Shown: positions 44,812-52,540 of the stretch, in pieces | How the letters are laid out: every line of letters starts with the position of its first letter | Position numbering within the stretch: the stretch's first letter is position 1 | Origin: Symmachiella macrocystis | Lineage (GTDB): Bacteria; Planctomycetota; Planctomycetia; Planctomycetales; Planctomycetaceae | Assembly: GCF_007860075.1 (NCBI RefSeq) | Contig: NZ_SJPP01000001.1 | Coordinates: 3,693,490 to 3,757,489, forward strand | Length of the DNA: 64,000 bases | Direction of reading: 5' to 3' | The notes under the pieces: model-generated | What the model saw: only the letters and a program-made list of their open reading frames with translations | What the model was told of the DNA's origin: nothing | Database searches by the model: none | Made by a program: the position numbers and the translations under genes

Positions 44812-46395
44812 ATGACTTGGAAACGTTGGCAGACCATGCCGTTGTTGATCGTTGCCAGTGCGGTATGTGCCGCCTGTCTCTCCTCGTGCGGCTCAGATGA
44901 CGATCCGTCCCAGGGCGACACGACCTCTACGACACCCAAAAAAGACGACAAGCCCAACTATCCCCCGCCCGCACCGATCTTTGAAGGCTGGGAAAAGCCG
45001 GAGTTTGTGTTGTGTGTGACGGGCGAGACCCACGGCTATTTAGAACCGTGCGGCTGTTCCGAAACGCAGTCGGGCGGCCTTTCACGGCGAGCGGATCTGT
45101 TTCGCCAAATTGATGATAAAGGCTGGTCCCGCGCCGAACTCGACCTGGGAGGTTCGCTCAAACGGACCCGGCGACAAAGCCAAATCAAGTTCGAAGTTTT
45201 ACTCGATGCGATGCAGCAAATGGGCTATGCCGCGATGGGCTTGGGAACCGAGGAACTTCGCCTGGATGCCGGGTATTTGCTCTCGTTAGATACCGAGGAT
45301 CAATTGCCATTGCTCGGCGCAAATGTCGTCCTGTTTGGATCCGAAGAACTGACGATGCCCAAACGGCATTTCACGACCGAAGTCGCCGGCAAAACCATTG
45401 GCGTGATCTCAATCGTCGGGGATGCCTACCGCAACGAGATCGTACCTCCCGCAAACGACGGCGCCATGCCTGACGTCGACATCATCAATGCTCACGATGC
45501 GGTCACCAAACAATTGGCCGCACTGACCGATGAAGACAACGCAGCGCAACCCGATCTGCTCGTGCTGCTTTCGCATGCCCCCCTGGAAGAATCGCGCGCC
45601 TTGGCTGAGGCTTTTCCCCAATTCGACGTTGTCGTTTCGGCTGGCGGTTATGAAGATCCCGACAACAAAGCCGAACAAATCGGCGAATCGAAAACGATGT
45701 TCATCACCGTGGGCCACAAAGGCAAGCATATCGGTGTCATCGGGTATTATCCCGAAGCGGAGCAGAAGCTGAAATTTGAATTGATCGAGCTCGACAACCA
45801 ACGTTTTCACGAAACTCCAGCGATGACTGACGTGATGCGGCGCTATCAGGAGCGATTGCATGACGAGCAAATCGTCCAGAACATGAAACCGGTTGCGCAT
45901 GAGTCGGGAGCACGATTCGTCGGTGTGGATCAGTGCAAAGATTGCCACACCAAAGCATTTTCCAAATGGAGCACCACCCGCCACTCGCATGCCTACGATT
46001 CCCTCAGCAAGGGGCGCGAAGGACAAGAAGAGGGTTGGATCTCCCGAGTGCATGACCCCGAATGCTTGGCCTGTCATGTCACCGGTTGGAATCCACAACA
46101 GGTCTTTCCTTATGAACGTGGATTCGTGGATGCCGGCTCGACGCCGCAATTAAAAGGCCAACAATGTGAAAACTGCCACGGTCCCGGCAGCATCCACGCT
46201 GACCTCGAAAACCAACGGGTCGCCGGCAATTTACCGCCGCAAGATGAGGAATTGATCCGTTGGCGGAAAAACATGCATCTCGATCAGGGGATTGCCGAGA
46301 AGCAACTCTGCAATCAATGCCACGACCTCGATAACAGCCCCAAATTCGACTTTGCCGAATACTGGAAAAAAGTCGCCCACCCCGGTCGTGACTGA
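44812..46395 (+). CDS. Lipoprotein with degenerate metallophosphoesterase domain fused to a tetraheme cytochrome c554-like domain
   Basis: The 527-residue product has a lipobox (ACLSSC) after a hydrophobic leader. Residues about 63-330 resemble the UshA/5'-nucleotidase metallophosphoesterase fold (CVTGETHGYLEPCGCSE, LDLGGS, GLGTEELRL, VLLSHAP), but the D-x-H, G-D and GNHE ligand motifs are replaced by ETH, GG and GTEE. The C-terminal 160 residues hold four CxxCH motifs: CKDCH, CLACH, CENCH and CNQCH, with THSHAY-like ligand residues (TTRHSHAYDSL). This suggests an electron-transfer lipoprotein. The best ribosome site is GGAGGGTGAGGG before the ATG. A membrane-protein gene follows after a repeat. 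Confidence 0.85.
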   Translation: MTWKRWQTMPLLIVASAVCAACLSSCGSDDDPSQGDTTSTTPKKDDKPNYPPPAPIFEGWEKPEFVLCVTGETHGYLEPCGCSETQSGGLSRRADLFRQIDDKGWSRAELDLGGSLKRTRRQSQIKFEVLLDAMQQMGYAAMGLGTEELRLDAGYLLSLDTEDQLPLLGANVVLFGSEELTMPKRHFTTEVAGKTIGVISIVGDAYRNEIVPPANDGAMPDVDIINAHDAVTKQLAALTDEDNAAQPDLLVLLSHAPLEESRALAEAFPQFDVVVSAGGYEDPDNKAEQIGESKTMFITVGHKGKHIGVIGYYPEAEQKLKFELIELDNQRFHETPAMTDVMRRYQERLHDEQIVQNMKPVAHESGARFVGVDQCKDCHTKAFSKWSTTRHSHAYDSLSKGREGQEEGWISRVHDPECLACHVTGWNPQQVFPYERGFVDAGSTPQLKGQQCENCHGPGSIHADLENQRVAGNLPPQDEELIRWRKNMHLDQGIAEKQLCNQCHDLDNSPKFDFAEYWKKVAHPGRD

Positions 46396-46597
46396 CAGCC
46401 GGCTACACACGCACCCTGTTTTAAGCTGCCTTGGTTCCCATGCCTCAACTTGGGGGCCAAGGCATTTTTTACTGCGCGTTTCATCCCTGCACATTCGTAG
46501 CTAAGATGGACGGCACTTCCATACATCCACCGGCGCCCCTTCCCTCATCCGCAACGGTCTGATCGGCCCGTTGAAAAACCAAGAACATTCGAGAGTC

Positions 46598-46676
46598 GGG
46601 TGCCACTGCTGGCTTGTCCAGCAGTGTTTTTCTGGTCACACAGTTTGCACTGGCCGACAAGCCGCCAGTGGCACCC
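46598..46676. repeat. Twin-hairpin repeat of the GGGTGCCACTG type
   Basis: The left hairpin CACTGCTGG/CCAGCAGTG (46604-46626, loop CTTGT) and a right arm (46648-46676) that repeats the same word in inverted order, ending GCCAGTGGCACCC, together form one 79-base inverted-repeat element. It lies just before the ATG at 46694. Confidence 0.75.
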
Positions 46677-46693
46677 TTTTGCAACGGGTTGCT

Positions 46694-48715
46694 ATGACGA
46701 CATCGGACGATTTTAAGAATGACGGATCGGCGCGGCGCTTGACCCAATTTGCGTGCGCAGTGCTGATCGTCCTGACCGCCGCCGTCTCGCTGGCTGACAT
46801 CCTCAACGCCGAGTTGCGGTTCGGACCACGGCGCTGGCCCACGGCTCGCCCGCCGAAAACGCCCGCCTTCAGCGCCAATGATCGCTCACGTTGGTGCACC
46901 GTCTGGTCGCTCGTTGAACGCGGTACGTATCAGATCGACGAGATCATTCAGCGGCCCGGTTGGGATACGATCGACAAAGTCCGCTGGAACGAACATTTCT
47001 ATTCCTCCAAACCGGCGCTGCTCCCCACGCTCGTCGCTGGTTTGTATTGGACAATCAAAGAGGCGACCGGCTGGACCTTGGATCGCCAGACTTACGATGT
47101 TGCGCATCTGCTGTTGATCATCGTCAACTGGCTGCCGTGGATGATCGCGCTGATACTAATCGCCGTGATGGCCAACCGCTATGTGCGTACCGGGATGAGT
47201 GCGGTCTTCGTCGTCGCGGCTGCTTCGTTTGCAACGTTCCTGTCGACATTTCTAATCACCTTCAACAACCATTCCGTCGCCACCTGCAGTACGGTCTTCG
47301 CGCTCTACCCGGCGACAAGAATCATCGCTGATGGGCGGCGCAGCGGCGGACTGTTCGCCTTGTGCGGATTTTTTGCGGCATTTACGGTCACCAACGAACT
47401 GCCGGCGTTCGTCTTTGGGGCGGCAATGTTTGTGATCCTGCTCCGCCAATCCTGGCAGCTGACGTGCGGCTGGTTCATACCGGCGGCACTGATCCCCCTG
47501 GGTGGTTTTTTCTACACCACATATCTGGCTAGCGGCGGCTTGGTTCCATTTTATGCGTATTTCGGCACCAACGTGTATGAATACGTGCATCAGGGAGTTC
47601 CCAGCTATTGGATTCAGCCTCAAGGTATTGATACGGGCAACGAGTCACGCGTGACTTATTTCTTGAACTGCCTGATCGGACATCACGGTATTTTCTCACT
47701 CTCTCCGATATTTTTACTAACGGTCGTCGGCTGGATTTATGGTCGGCGCTGGCGCGAATTTCCATTGCGGTTGTTCAACCGTCTTGGCTTGGGGCTGACT
47801 TTGTGGATGCTGCTATTCGTGATGTACAAGACAGACAACTATGGCGGGAACACCAGCGGACTGCGGTGGGTTTTCTGGCTGATTCCGTTTTGGCTGCTCA
47901 CCATGCTTCCGGTGCTGGATGAGTGGGGCCACAAGCGATCCTTTCGCATTGTTGCTTGCCTACTGCTGTCGGTATCGGCGTTTTCAGCTTCCTTTTCGCG
48001 CTCAAACCCCTGGTCCAATCCTTGGGTGATGAACGTCATGCACTATTGGGGACTGGCCGACTACTCGACAGAAACGCCGGAACCGCAAACGCCGCTACAA
48101 TGTTGGATTCCTTCGCTCCCCCAACAAACGGACTCCCCATTGCCCTTCGCCGAATTCCAGGGCATCGACCATCTCGGTCAAATGACGCGCCTGCGGCTGA
48201 CCAGCCAAGGAGAACTTGAAATCAACGGCCAAGCGGCACGGCACGTGCGCGTCGAGCGTGGAACCGGTTACGGAACATCGGCGAGCGATGGCGAGCAAAT
48301 CAACTTGTACCTCAACGAACAAGCAATTGCCGCCGGCGCGGCGCCCGACGAATGCCTGCTCTGGCCCGGTGCGGTTTCAGCGCGAGAAAAACGGATCGCG
48401 GAAATCTTCCTGCAAGGCATGCCTCGCACGCGCGAATATTTCTACCGCAACGTCCGCTACCTATTCACGCCGCTGCAAACCGACGCAATCGAATGCCGTG
48501 AAGCGGTCTCGCAGGTCAAATACACCCCCGACGAAGACGGCCGCATGACGGTCTATCGCCGCACCCTCTGGTTATCCGACCGCGTCCCGTTCGGCGTCCT
48601 GCAGTTTGAGGACACCGTTACCGACGCCAAAACCAACGAGGTACTCTTTCGCCAGCGAATGACCCTACAAACAGTCAGCCACCTAAAACCACGACCCGCA
48701 GCGACACAAGAGTAA
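46694..48715 (+). CDS. Polytopic membrane protein with long C-terminal extracytoplasmic domain
   Basis: ATG at 46694 gives 673 residues. The frame is open from 46571 but that part is the hairpin repeat. About nine hydrophobic segments cover residues 20-440 (TQFACAVLIVLTAAVSL, LLIIVNWLPWMIALILIAVM, SAVFVVAAASFATFLSTFLI, LCGFFAAFTVTN and others). This resembles lipid-linked glycosyltransferase-like proteins in outline only. The C-terminal 200 residues are soluble, with VLQFEDTVTDAKTNEVLF. No catalytic motif is recognised. A repeat with terminator-like form follows 33 bases after the stop. Confidence 0.7.
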   Translation: MTTSDDFKNDGSARRLTQFACAVLIVLTAAVSLADILNAELRFGPRRWPTARPPKTPAFSANDRSRWCTVWSLVERGTYQIDEIIQRPGWDTIDKVRWNEHFYSSKPALLPTLVAGLYWTIKEATGWTLDRQTYDVAHLLLIIVNWLPWMIALILIAVMANRYVRTGMSAVFVVAAASFATFLSTFLITFNNHSVATCSTVFALYPATRIIADGRRSGGLFALCGFFAAFTVTNELPAFVFGAAMFVILLRQSWQLTCGWFIPAALIPLGGFFYTTYLASGGLVPFYAYFGTNVYEYVHQGVPSYWIQPQGIDTGNESRVTYFLNCLIGHHGIFSLSPIFLLTVVGWIYGRRWREFPLRLFNRLGLGLTLWMLLFVMYKTDNYGGNTSGLRWVFWLIPFWLLTMLPVLDEWGHKRSFRIVACLLLSVSAFSASFSRSNPWSNPWVMNVMHYWGLADYSTETPEPQTPLQCWIPSLPQQTDSPLPFAEFQGIDHLGQMTRLRLTSQGELEINGQAARHVRVERGTGYGTSASDGEQINLYLNEQAIAAGAAPDECLLWPGAVSAREKRIAEIFLQGMPRTREYFYRNVRYLFTPLQTDAIECREAVSQVKYTPDEDGRMTVYRRTLWLSDRVPFGVLQFEDTVTDAKTNEVLFRQRMTLQTVSHLKPRPAATQE

Positions 48716-48747
48716 TCGTCGAGATAAACCCAACGGCATCTACATTT

Positions 48748-48787
48748 CCCCCTCTCCCTCTGGGAGAGGGCCGGGGTGAGGGTTTTT
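48748..48787 (+). terminator. Terminator-like CCCTCTCCCTCT / GTGAGGG hairpin with T-run
   Basis: The hairpin formed by the CCCTCTCCCTC...AGGGCCGGGGTGAGGG repeat (48748-48782) ends in TTTTT, 33 bases after the stop at 48715. It is a repeat copy that could also act as the terminator. Confidence 0.55.
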
Positions 48788-48886
48788 GCTTTAGCCAGCG
48801 GCATCCCATCCAGCAAAAGAAATGCGAACGTTTGCAGCCCCTGCCCGGTCGTTTTGCAATTGTTAATCCGTTGTCCCACGAAGAAT

Positions 48887-48904
48887 GGTGCGTCACAACG
48901 CACC
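48887..48904. repeat. GGTGCGT / ACGCACC hairpin
   Basis: A perfect 7-bp stem with loop CACA and the same stem sequence as 11809-11826. Confidence 0.45.
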
Positions 48905-48935
48905 GTGCAACGACAGAAACAATGCGAGCCTTTTG

Positions 48936-49307
48936 CTACTTTTCCGGTTTTGTAGCAATACCGCCGAAACGATCAGCGATCTTTTTGGCAAGGACTGCGG
49001 TCAAATTCCAATCTTCGTATTCGTTGCAGCCCGCTGAAACGGTGACAATCGCCTGGAAGACAGAAGAGTCCAAAGCCAATTCTTTAAGGTCTACACCGCA
49101 ATCCTCTAATCGCTTGGATGTTTCCCAAACGTGAACTTGGAATGGATGCGTGAAACTAGTCGAATCAGAGGTCATCCAGATGTTCCAATCGCACCCTTTG
49201 CGAGAAGTTTTGATTCTAGCAGCGGCACTCCGCAGCTCGGAGTCGAGGCTAACCAGCAATTGTTCAGAGACAGGTTTCGGCAAAAAGATGGTCGCAGTCG
49301 GTCCCAC
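48936..49307 (-). CDS. Small protein of unknown function
   Basis: The 123-residue frame starts at GTG 49307 and is preceded by GAAAGGAACTGCTC, a good ribosome site with about eight bases spacing. The sequence is soluble-looking and unlike a shadow: PTATIFLPKPVSEQLLVSLDSEL, then WNIWMTSDSTSF, and a closing LAKKIADRFGGIATKPEK. It has five aromatic Trp/Phe positions in a regular pattern, with no known family named. It stands between a repeat tract and the TPR lipoprotein gene. It may be a free-standing gene of the immunity or accessory kind, but that is a guess. Confidence 0.5.
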   Translation of the reverse strand: MGPTATIFLPKPVSEQLLVSLDSELRSAAARIKTSRKGCDWNIWMTSDSTSFTHPFQVHVWETSKRLEDCGVDLKELALDSSVFQAIVTVSAGCNEYEDWNLTAVLAKKIADRFGGIATKPEK

Positions 49308-49401
49308 GAGCAGTTCCTTTCGCCGTATCTGATCGCCCGATTTTACAAATCACGCATAGCCAGAGATCAACTAAGGACACGTTATCCGTGTCACATCCGT
49401 G

Positions 49402-51024
49402 TTAATCCGTGGCCAATTTCTTCTTAACAAGCGTTCGCGCATCCCCGGTCTTGCGATAACTCTGTACACGCTTTTCACTCACATGCGGCTTCCAACTGTT
49501 CGTTTTTGTCGCCGCCGATTTGCGTGTTTTAGGAGATGTTGTCCGGGCTGGCTTGGAGGGCTTGCTCTTTTTCTGTGTGGTCCGCCAACCCGTTTCGACA
49601 GTCGTTGGAGCAATGGCCACGGGTTCAGCAGCGGGCGGTGCTGCGTCTGGTGGTAGGAGGACCGGTCCCGACACAATCGGCGTCGCTGTTTTTCGTGCGG
49701 CCTTGATCGGTGCAGCTGTAATCGGTGTGGTTTTAGTTGTAATCGCTGTAATCGCTGTAATCGAAGGGTCCGTAATCGGCGACAGGGCGACCGGGATCGC
49801 TAATCTGGGTGGCGGCAGCAGGATCGGAATCGTAATGTCCACGGGCGTGATTGCTGCCGGGACTTCTTCCGGTTGTACTTCCACAATTGGTTGTATGTCC
49901 GTGCTCGATTTTGTGTCCGTGGTTGATTTCGCTGGCGGTGGATGATTGACGACGATGACTCCAGACGCTTGTTGGATTCTCTGTGGCCGTTGAGCAACAA
50001 AAGTCGGGACTGGAGCCGCGGCTAGTAATGCCGGAGGTGCTTCGAAAGGAGTGAAGGGTTCGGGCTGCGGAACAAGCACCGGTTTGGGAACCGGCATGGC
50101 TGCAACGGCGACGCTGAACTGCTGAAAGTCCGACGTCAGGGCGGACGGATTTTCGCCCAATGTCATCGCGATGCGTTGGGCGGATTGTACATCACCCATT
50201 TTTAGGCAGACTTGGCCGTACTCTAATAGTGCGGGCCAATGCTCGCCGGCAATCATGGCTGTCTCGCATGCGGCCATGTCTTTCTGCGCCAACTCATAAT
50301 TCCCCAGTTGGTACCACATTCGCCCCCGTTGGCGGAGCAGCGTGGGATCGTCCGGCGATTGTTTTAATGCCACACCATAATAGTGGGCGGCGCGGTTATG
50401 AACGTTTTGGCTTTCAAAGAGGCGTGCTATCGCAACCGGCACAGTTGGTTCCTGAGGGAGTTGGCGATGAGCCTGCATCAACACCTCTTGCGCAGTATGC
50501 GAATTCCCCGATGCTAGATACGCTGCCGAAAGATCCAAACGGTATTTGACATTGCTGGGATCACGTTCGACCGCTGATTGAAGCACCGGCAAACCGGCCG
50601 GGATCGCTCCCAATTGTACCAAATGCATCCCCGCTTGATGGAGCACTTTGGCCGACTGGGGTTGCGCGGTTGCGACTGCTTGCCAGGCTTGAATACTCTC
50701 CGCGGTGCGTCCTAAATCGGCGGCGATACAGGCTTCGGTGATGCGCGCTTCCCAGGAGTAGGGGTGCTTGCGACGGTGTTTCTTGACGGCATCATACGCA
50801 CCATGCAAATCGCCCGCTTGATAGCGTTGATTGATCTGTTCCAGGGCGGCCGCATTCTCCACTCCCAGCCTTTGGGCAGAGCGCGGTGCCATGGACAGGC
50901 GCATGCCCGGGCCAGCGCAGCCCGTGATGCTCGCCAATACGCCGGCGATCATGAGAGCTACAAAGAGTGAGGGGTATATGCGTGACAATGGAGAGGTGCT
51001 CATCCTGCCAACCTGGTTCGGCAT
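49402..51024 (-). CDS. TPR-repeat lipoprotein with Pro/Thr-rich tail
   Basis: The 540-residue product has a lipobox (LASITGCAG) after a hydrophobic leader. Residues about 60-270 form TPR-like pairs (QRYQAGDLHGAYDAVKKHRRKHP, VLQSAVERDPSNVKYRLDLSAAYLASG, HYYGVALKQSPDDPTLLRQRGRMWYQLG). The tail is low complexity, rich in Pro, Ala, Thr and Ile, with ITAITAITTKTTP, and ends basic (SKPSKPARTTSPKTRKS). It probably anchors or scaffolds a periplasmic complex. Its start at 51024 overlaps the stop of the next upstream small gene (TAATG), so translation is coupled. An alternative start is 51003. Confidence 0.78.
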   Translation of the reverse strand: MPNQVGRMSTSPLSRIYPSLFVALMIAGVLASITGCAGPGMRLSMAPRSAQRLGVENAAALEQINQRYQAGDLHGAYDAVKKHRRKHPYSWEARITEACIAADLGRTAESIQAWQAVATAQPQSAKVLHQAGMHLVQLGAIPAGLPVLQSAVERDPSNVKYRLDLSAAYLASGNSHTAQEVLMQAHRQLPQEPTVPVAIARLFESQNVHNRAAHYYGVALKQSPDDPTLLRQRGRMWYQLGNYELAQKDMAACETAMIAGEHWPALLEYGQVCLKMGDVQSAQRIAMTLGENPSALTSDFQQFSVAVAAMPVPKPVLVPQPEPFTPFEAPPALLAAAPVPTFVAQRPQRIQQASGVIVVNHPPPAKSTTDTKSSTDIQPIVEVQPEEVPAAITPVDITIPILLPPPRLAIPVALSPITDPSITAITAITTKTTPITAAPIKAARKTATPIVSGPVLLPPDAAPPAAEPVAIAPTTVETGWRTTQKKSKPSKPARTTSPKTRKSAATKTNSWKPHVSEKRVQSYRKTGDARTLVKKKLATD

Positions 51025-51272
51025 TAATTGGCCTGTTCGAAATGAACGGAGTTCGTGGATTCGCCTATCAACGGCACGTTGACAAAGGGATCAACGACCG
51101 TCAACGGCGTGTCATTAACCGTCGGTTTGTCAGTCAAGACCGTGGGGAGCCACAGCAAACCGCCGACAATCAATCCGCTCCACAGCAACACGCGCGAGAT
51201 GCGTTTGCCCGGTTGTTGCGCAGCAAAGAATGCGTCGACACGCTCCAATGAATGAGAGGGAATATTCCGCAC
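51024..51272 (-). CDS. Small single-pass membrane protein coupled to the TPR lipoprotein
   Basis: The 82-residue product has one hydrophobic segment (VLLWSGLIVGGLLWLPTVL, residues about 28-46), preceded by a basic turn (QQPGKRISR) and followed by a polar tail. The stop TAA shares its last bases with the ATG of the TPR lipoprotein gene. The function is unknown; it probably works with the lipoprotein. Confidence 0.6.
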   Translation of the reverse strand: MRNIPSHSLERVDAFFAAQQPGKRISRVLLWSGLIVGGLLWLPTVLTDKPTVNDTPLTVVDPFVNVPLIGESTNSVHFEQAN

Positions 51273-51485
51273 GGCAATGACTGCCCGATATTTGAATTGC
51301 TGGACCGTAAATTGAGATGAGGTTGCTGAAAGAAACCTCTGAAGTGTTACGGTCTAGATATCGGCGGCACAGGGGAAACGGCTTCGGCTAGAATCGGCAA
51401 AATTCAGTTATTCGCCCTGATTAGACCAACCGGAATATCTTGCCACACGGTGCGGAGAAGGGAGGCAACGGGTAACAGCGCATAG

Positions 51486-51538
51486 AAAAAAGGCGTGGCA
51501 AGGTCCCCTCGAAGCTCCCAGCTCTCCTTGCCACGCCT
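51486..51538 (-). terminator. Rho-independent terminator for the minus strand
   Basis: A perfect 13-bp stem (AGGCGTGGCAAGG with CCTTGCCACGCCT, 51491-51503 and 51526-51538) is followed on the minus strand by a T-run (rc of 51486-51491). It would end the transcript that carries the ECF/kinase/DUF2760 genes or the short frame before it. Confidence 0.75.
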
Positions 51539-51570
51539 CAAAGATCAGCATCTCTTGTTGGAGATGTCAC

Positions 51571-51720
51571 TTACGGCGTGTATACCCAGCAAACCCAAGA
51601 TCCGCTCCGCACCCGTTTCTTACAAACAGGTGGCAGCGGCTCGGCAACGTTTGCCTGACAGATCAAACATAGGTCACAACTGGGGAGGAGTCCAAACGAT
51701 CTTAAAAAGATTCTGAAAGG
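51571..51720 (-). CDS. Candidate small Cys-rich frame (start not identified)
   Basis: Reading leftward to TAA at 51571, the last 37 codons encode PSCDLCLICQANV...PPVCKKRVRSGSWVCWVYTP, with five Cys in 32 residues. The terminator at 51538 follows within 33 bases. No ATG precedes it in frame until 51795, which lies inside the tandem repeat, so the start is unresolved. It may be a small gene, a degraded one, or chance. Confidence 0.25.
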   Translation of the reverse strand, partial: PFRIFLRSFGLLPSCDLCLICQANVAEPLPPVCKKRVRSGSWVCWVYTP

Positions 51721-51786
51721 ATTGGGGGGAGGAGGCTTGAGGGCACAGGCGTGAAGAAAGACGAAGAGGCACACAGCGGCCACCTC

Positions 51787-51870
51787 TCCCCTCACGCCAC
51801 TCCCCTCACGCCACTCCCCTCACGCCACTCCCCTCACGCCACTCCCCTCACGCCACTCCCCTCACGCCAC
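51787..51870. repeat. 14-bp tandem repeat, six perfect copies
   Basis: TCCCCTCACGCCAC repeats six times without mismatch (84 bases). The final copy overlaps the 3' end of the DUF2760 gene: its TGA stop (51864-51862) is part of a repeat unit read on the minus strand. Confidence 0.95.
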
Positions 51871-52404
51871 ATCGACTTCCGCGGGGGCGATGACGTTTGC
51901 GGCTGCTTCGCCGCCGGTCCATTGCGGCAGGTCGCACCGTGTTGCCTTCCAGCCGTGGTGTTGCAGCGTCCCTTGATGTGGCGGATCGCCCGCTACGTTT
52001 CCAGTGAGCCGGAATTCGGCTGGATCATAGCCTGCGGGAATTTCCAATGATGCGCCTTCGTCGTCGGTAACCACAGCCGCCGGGGCGAACATCCGTTGAA
52101 TCACGGCGGCGCTATCCCGGTGGATATCGCGGACCGCTGCGCCGATTTGTGCATCCTCATATTCAGCGATCGACTCCTGCAGGAAATCCAACAATCGCGC
52201 TTCTCGCTGAAGGGCGGACAACAGGCTCACGGCATCGCTCCGCACTGGCTTTTTGGGCGCCGGTGGTTTTTTGGGCGGAGGTGGCGTAGCGGGCGTCTCT
52301 GCGGTCAGTTGTTTGCCACTCAACAACTGTTCCACCGATTTGGCGAACTCTTCATTTCCGAACACTCTAAAAAACGACTTAAATGCCAGTCCCAGTTTTC
52401 CCAC
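51862..52404 (-). CDS. DUF2760 domain protein
   Basis: The 180-residue product starts at GTG 52404 after AAAGGAAATTCT. It has an N-terminal helix region (GLAFKSFFRVFGNEEFAKSVEQLL), a Pro/Lys-rich linker, and then the DUF2760 core: SDAVSLLSALQREARLLDFLQESI, AQIGAAVRDIHRDSAAVIQRMF, GASLEIPAGYDPAEFRLTGNV and GTLQHHGWKATRCDLPQW. The function of DUF2760 is unknown. It is 136 bases downstream of the cache kinase on the same strand, so it may be in that unit. The stop codon lies in the 14-bp minisatellite. Confidence 0.85.
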   Translation of the reverse strand: MGKLGLAFKSFFRVFGNEEFAKSVEQLLSGKQLTAETPATPPPPKKPPAPKKPVRSDAVSLLSALQREARLLDFLQESIAEYEDAQIGAAVRDIHRDSAAVIQRMFAPAAVVTDDEGASLEIPAGYDPAEFRLTGNVAGDPPHQGTLQHHGWKATRCDLPQWTGGEAAANVIAPAEVDVA

Positions 52405-52540
52405 AGAATTTCCTTTATCAATGAAGAATCGAATGGATCGATTGTGCCGCGACAGCGCGTGCGGCGCGATATTGTTTGGCCGAGTTATACCACACGACGC
52501 TCGTTTTCCAATTCACTCCATCTTGCGGTGGCCCAACCAA

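Larger units (their letters stand above)
51273..51861. other. 589-base intergenic region with terminator, Cys-rich frame and minisatellite
   Basis: It contains, from left, an AT-poor stretch with a small GAGGTT/AACCTC hairpin, the minus-strand terminator at 51486-51538, a Cys-rich open frame ending at 51571, and a 14-bp tandem repeat from 51787. No other gene is supported. Confidence 0.5.

Noticed and set aside
48553-48903. Minus-strand frame of 116 codons with the peptide TPALSQRERG
   Set aside because: This peptide is a known artefact of translating the CCCTCTCCC-type repeat, and the frame overlaps the membrane-protein gene.
49402-51024. Repeated GTAATCGCTGTAATCG words near 49740 as a possible separate repeat
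   Set aside because: They encode the ITAITAI run of the TPR lipoprotein tail, so no separate function is needed.
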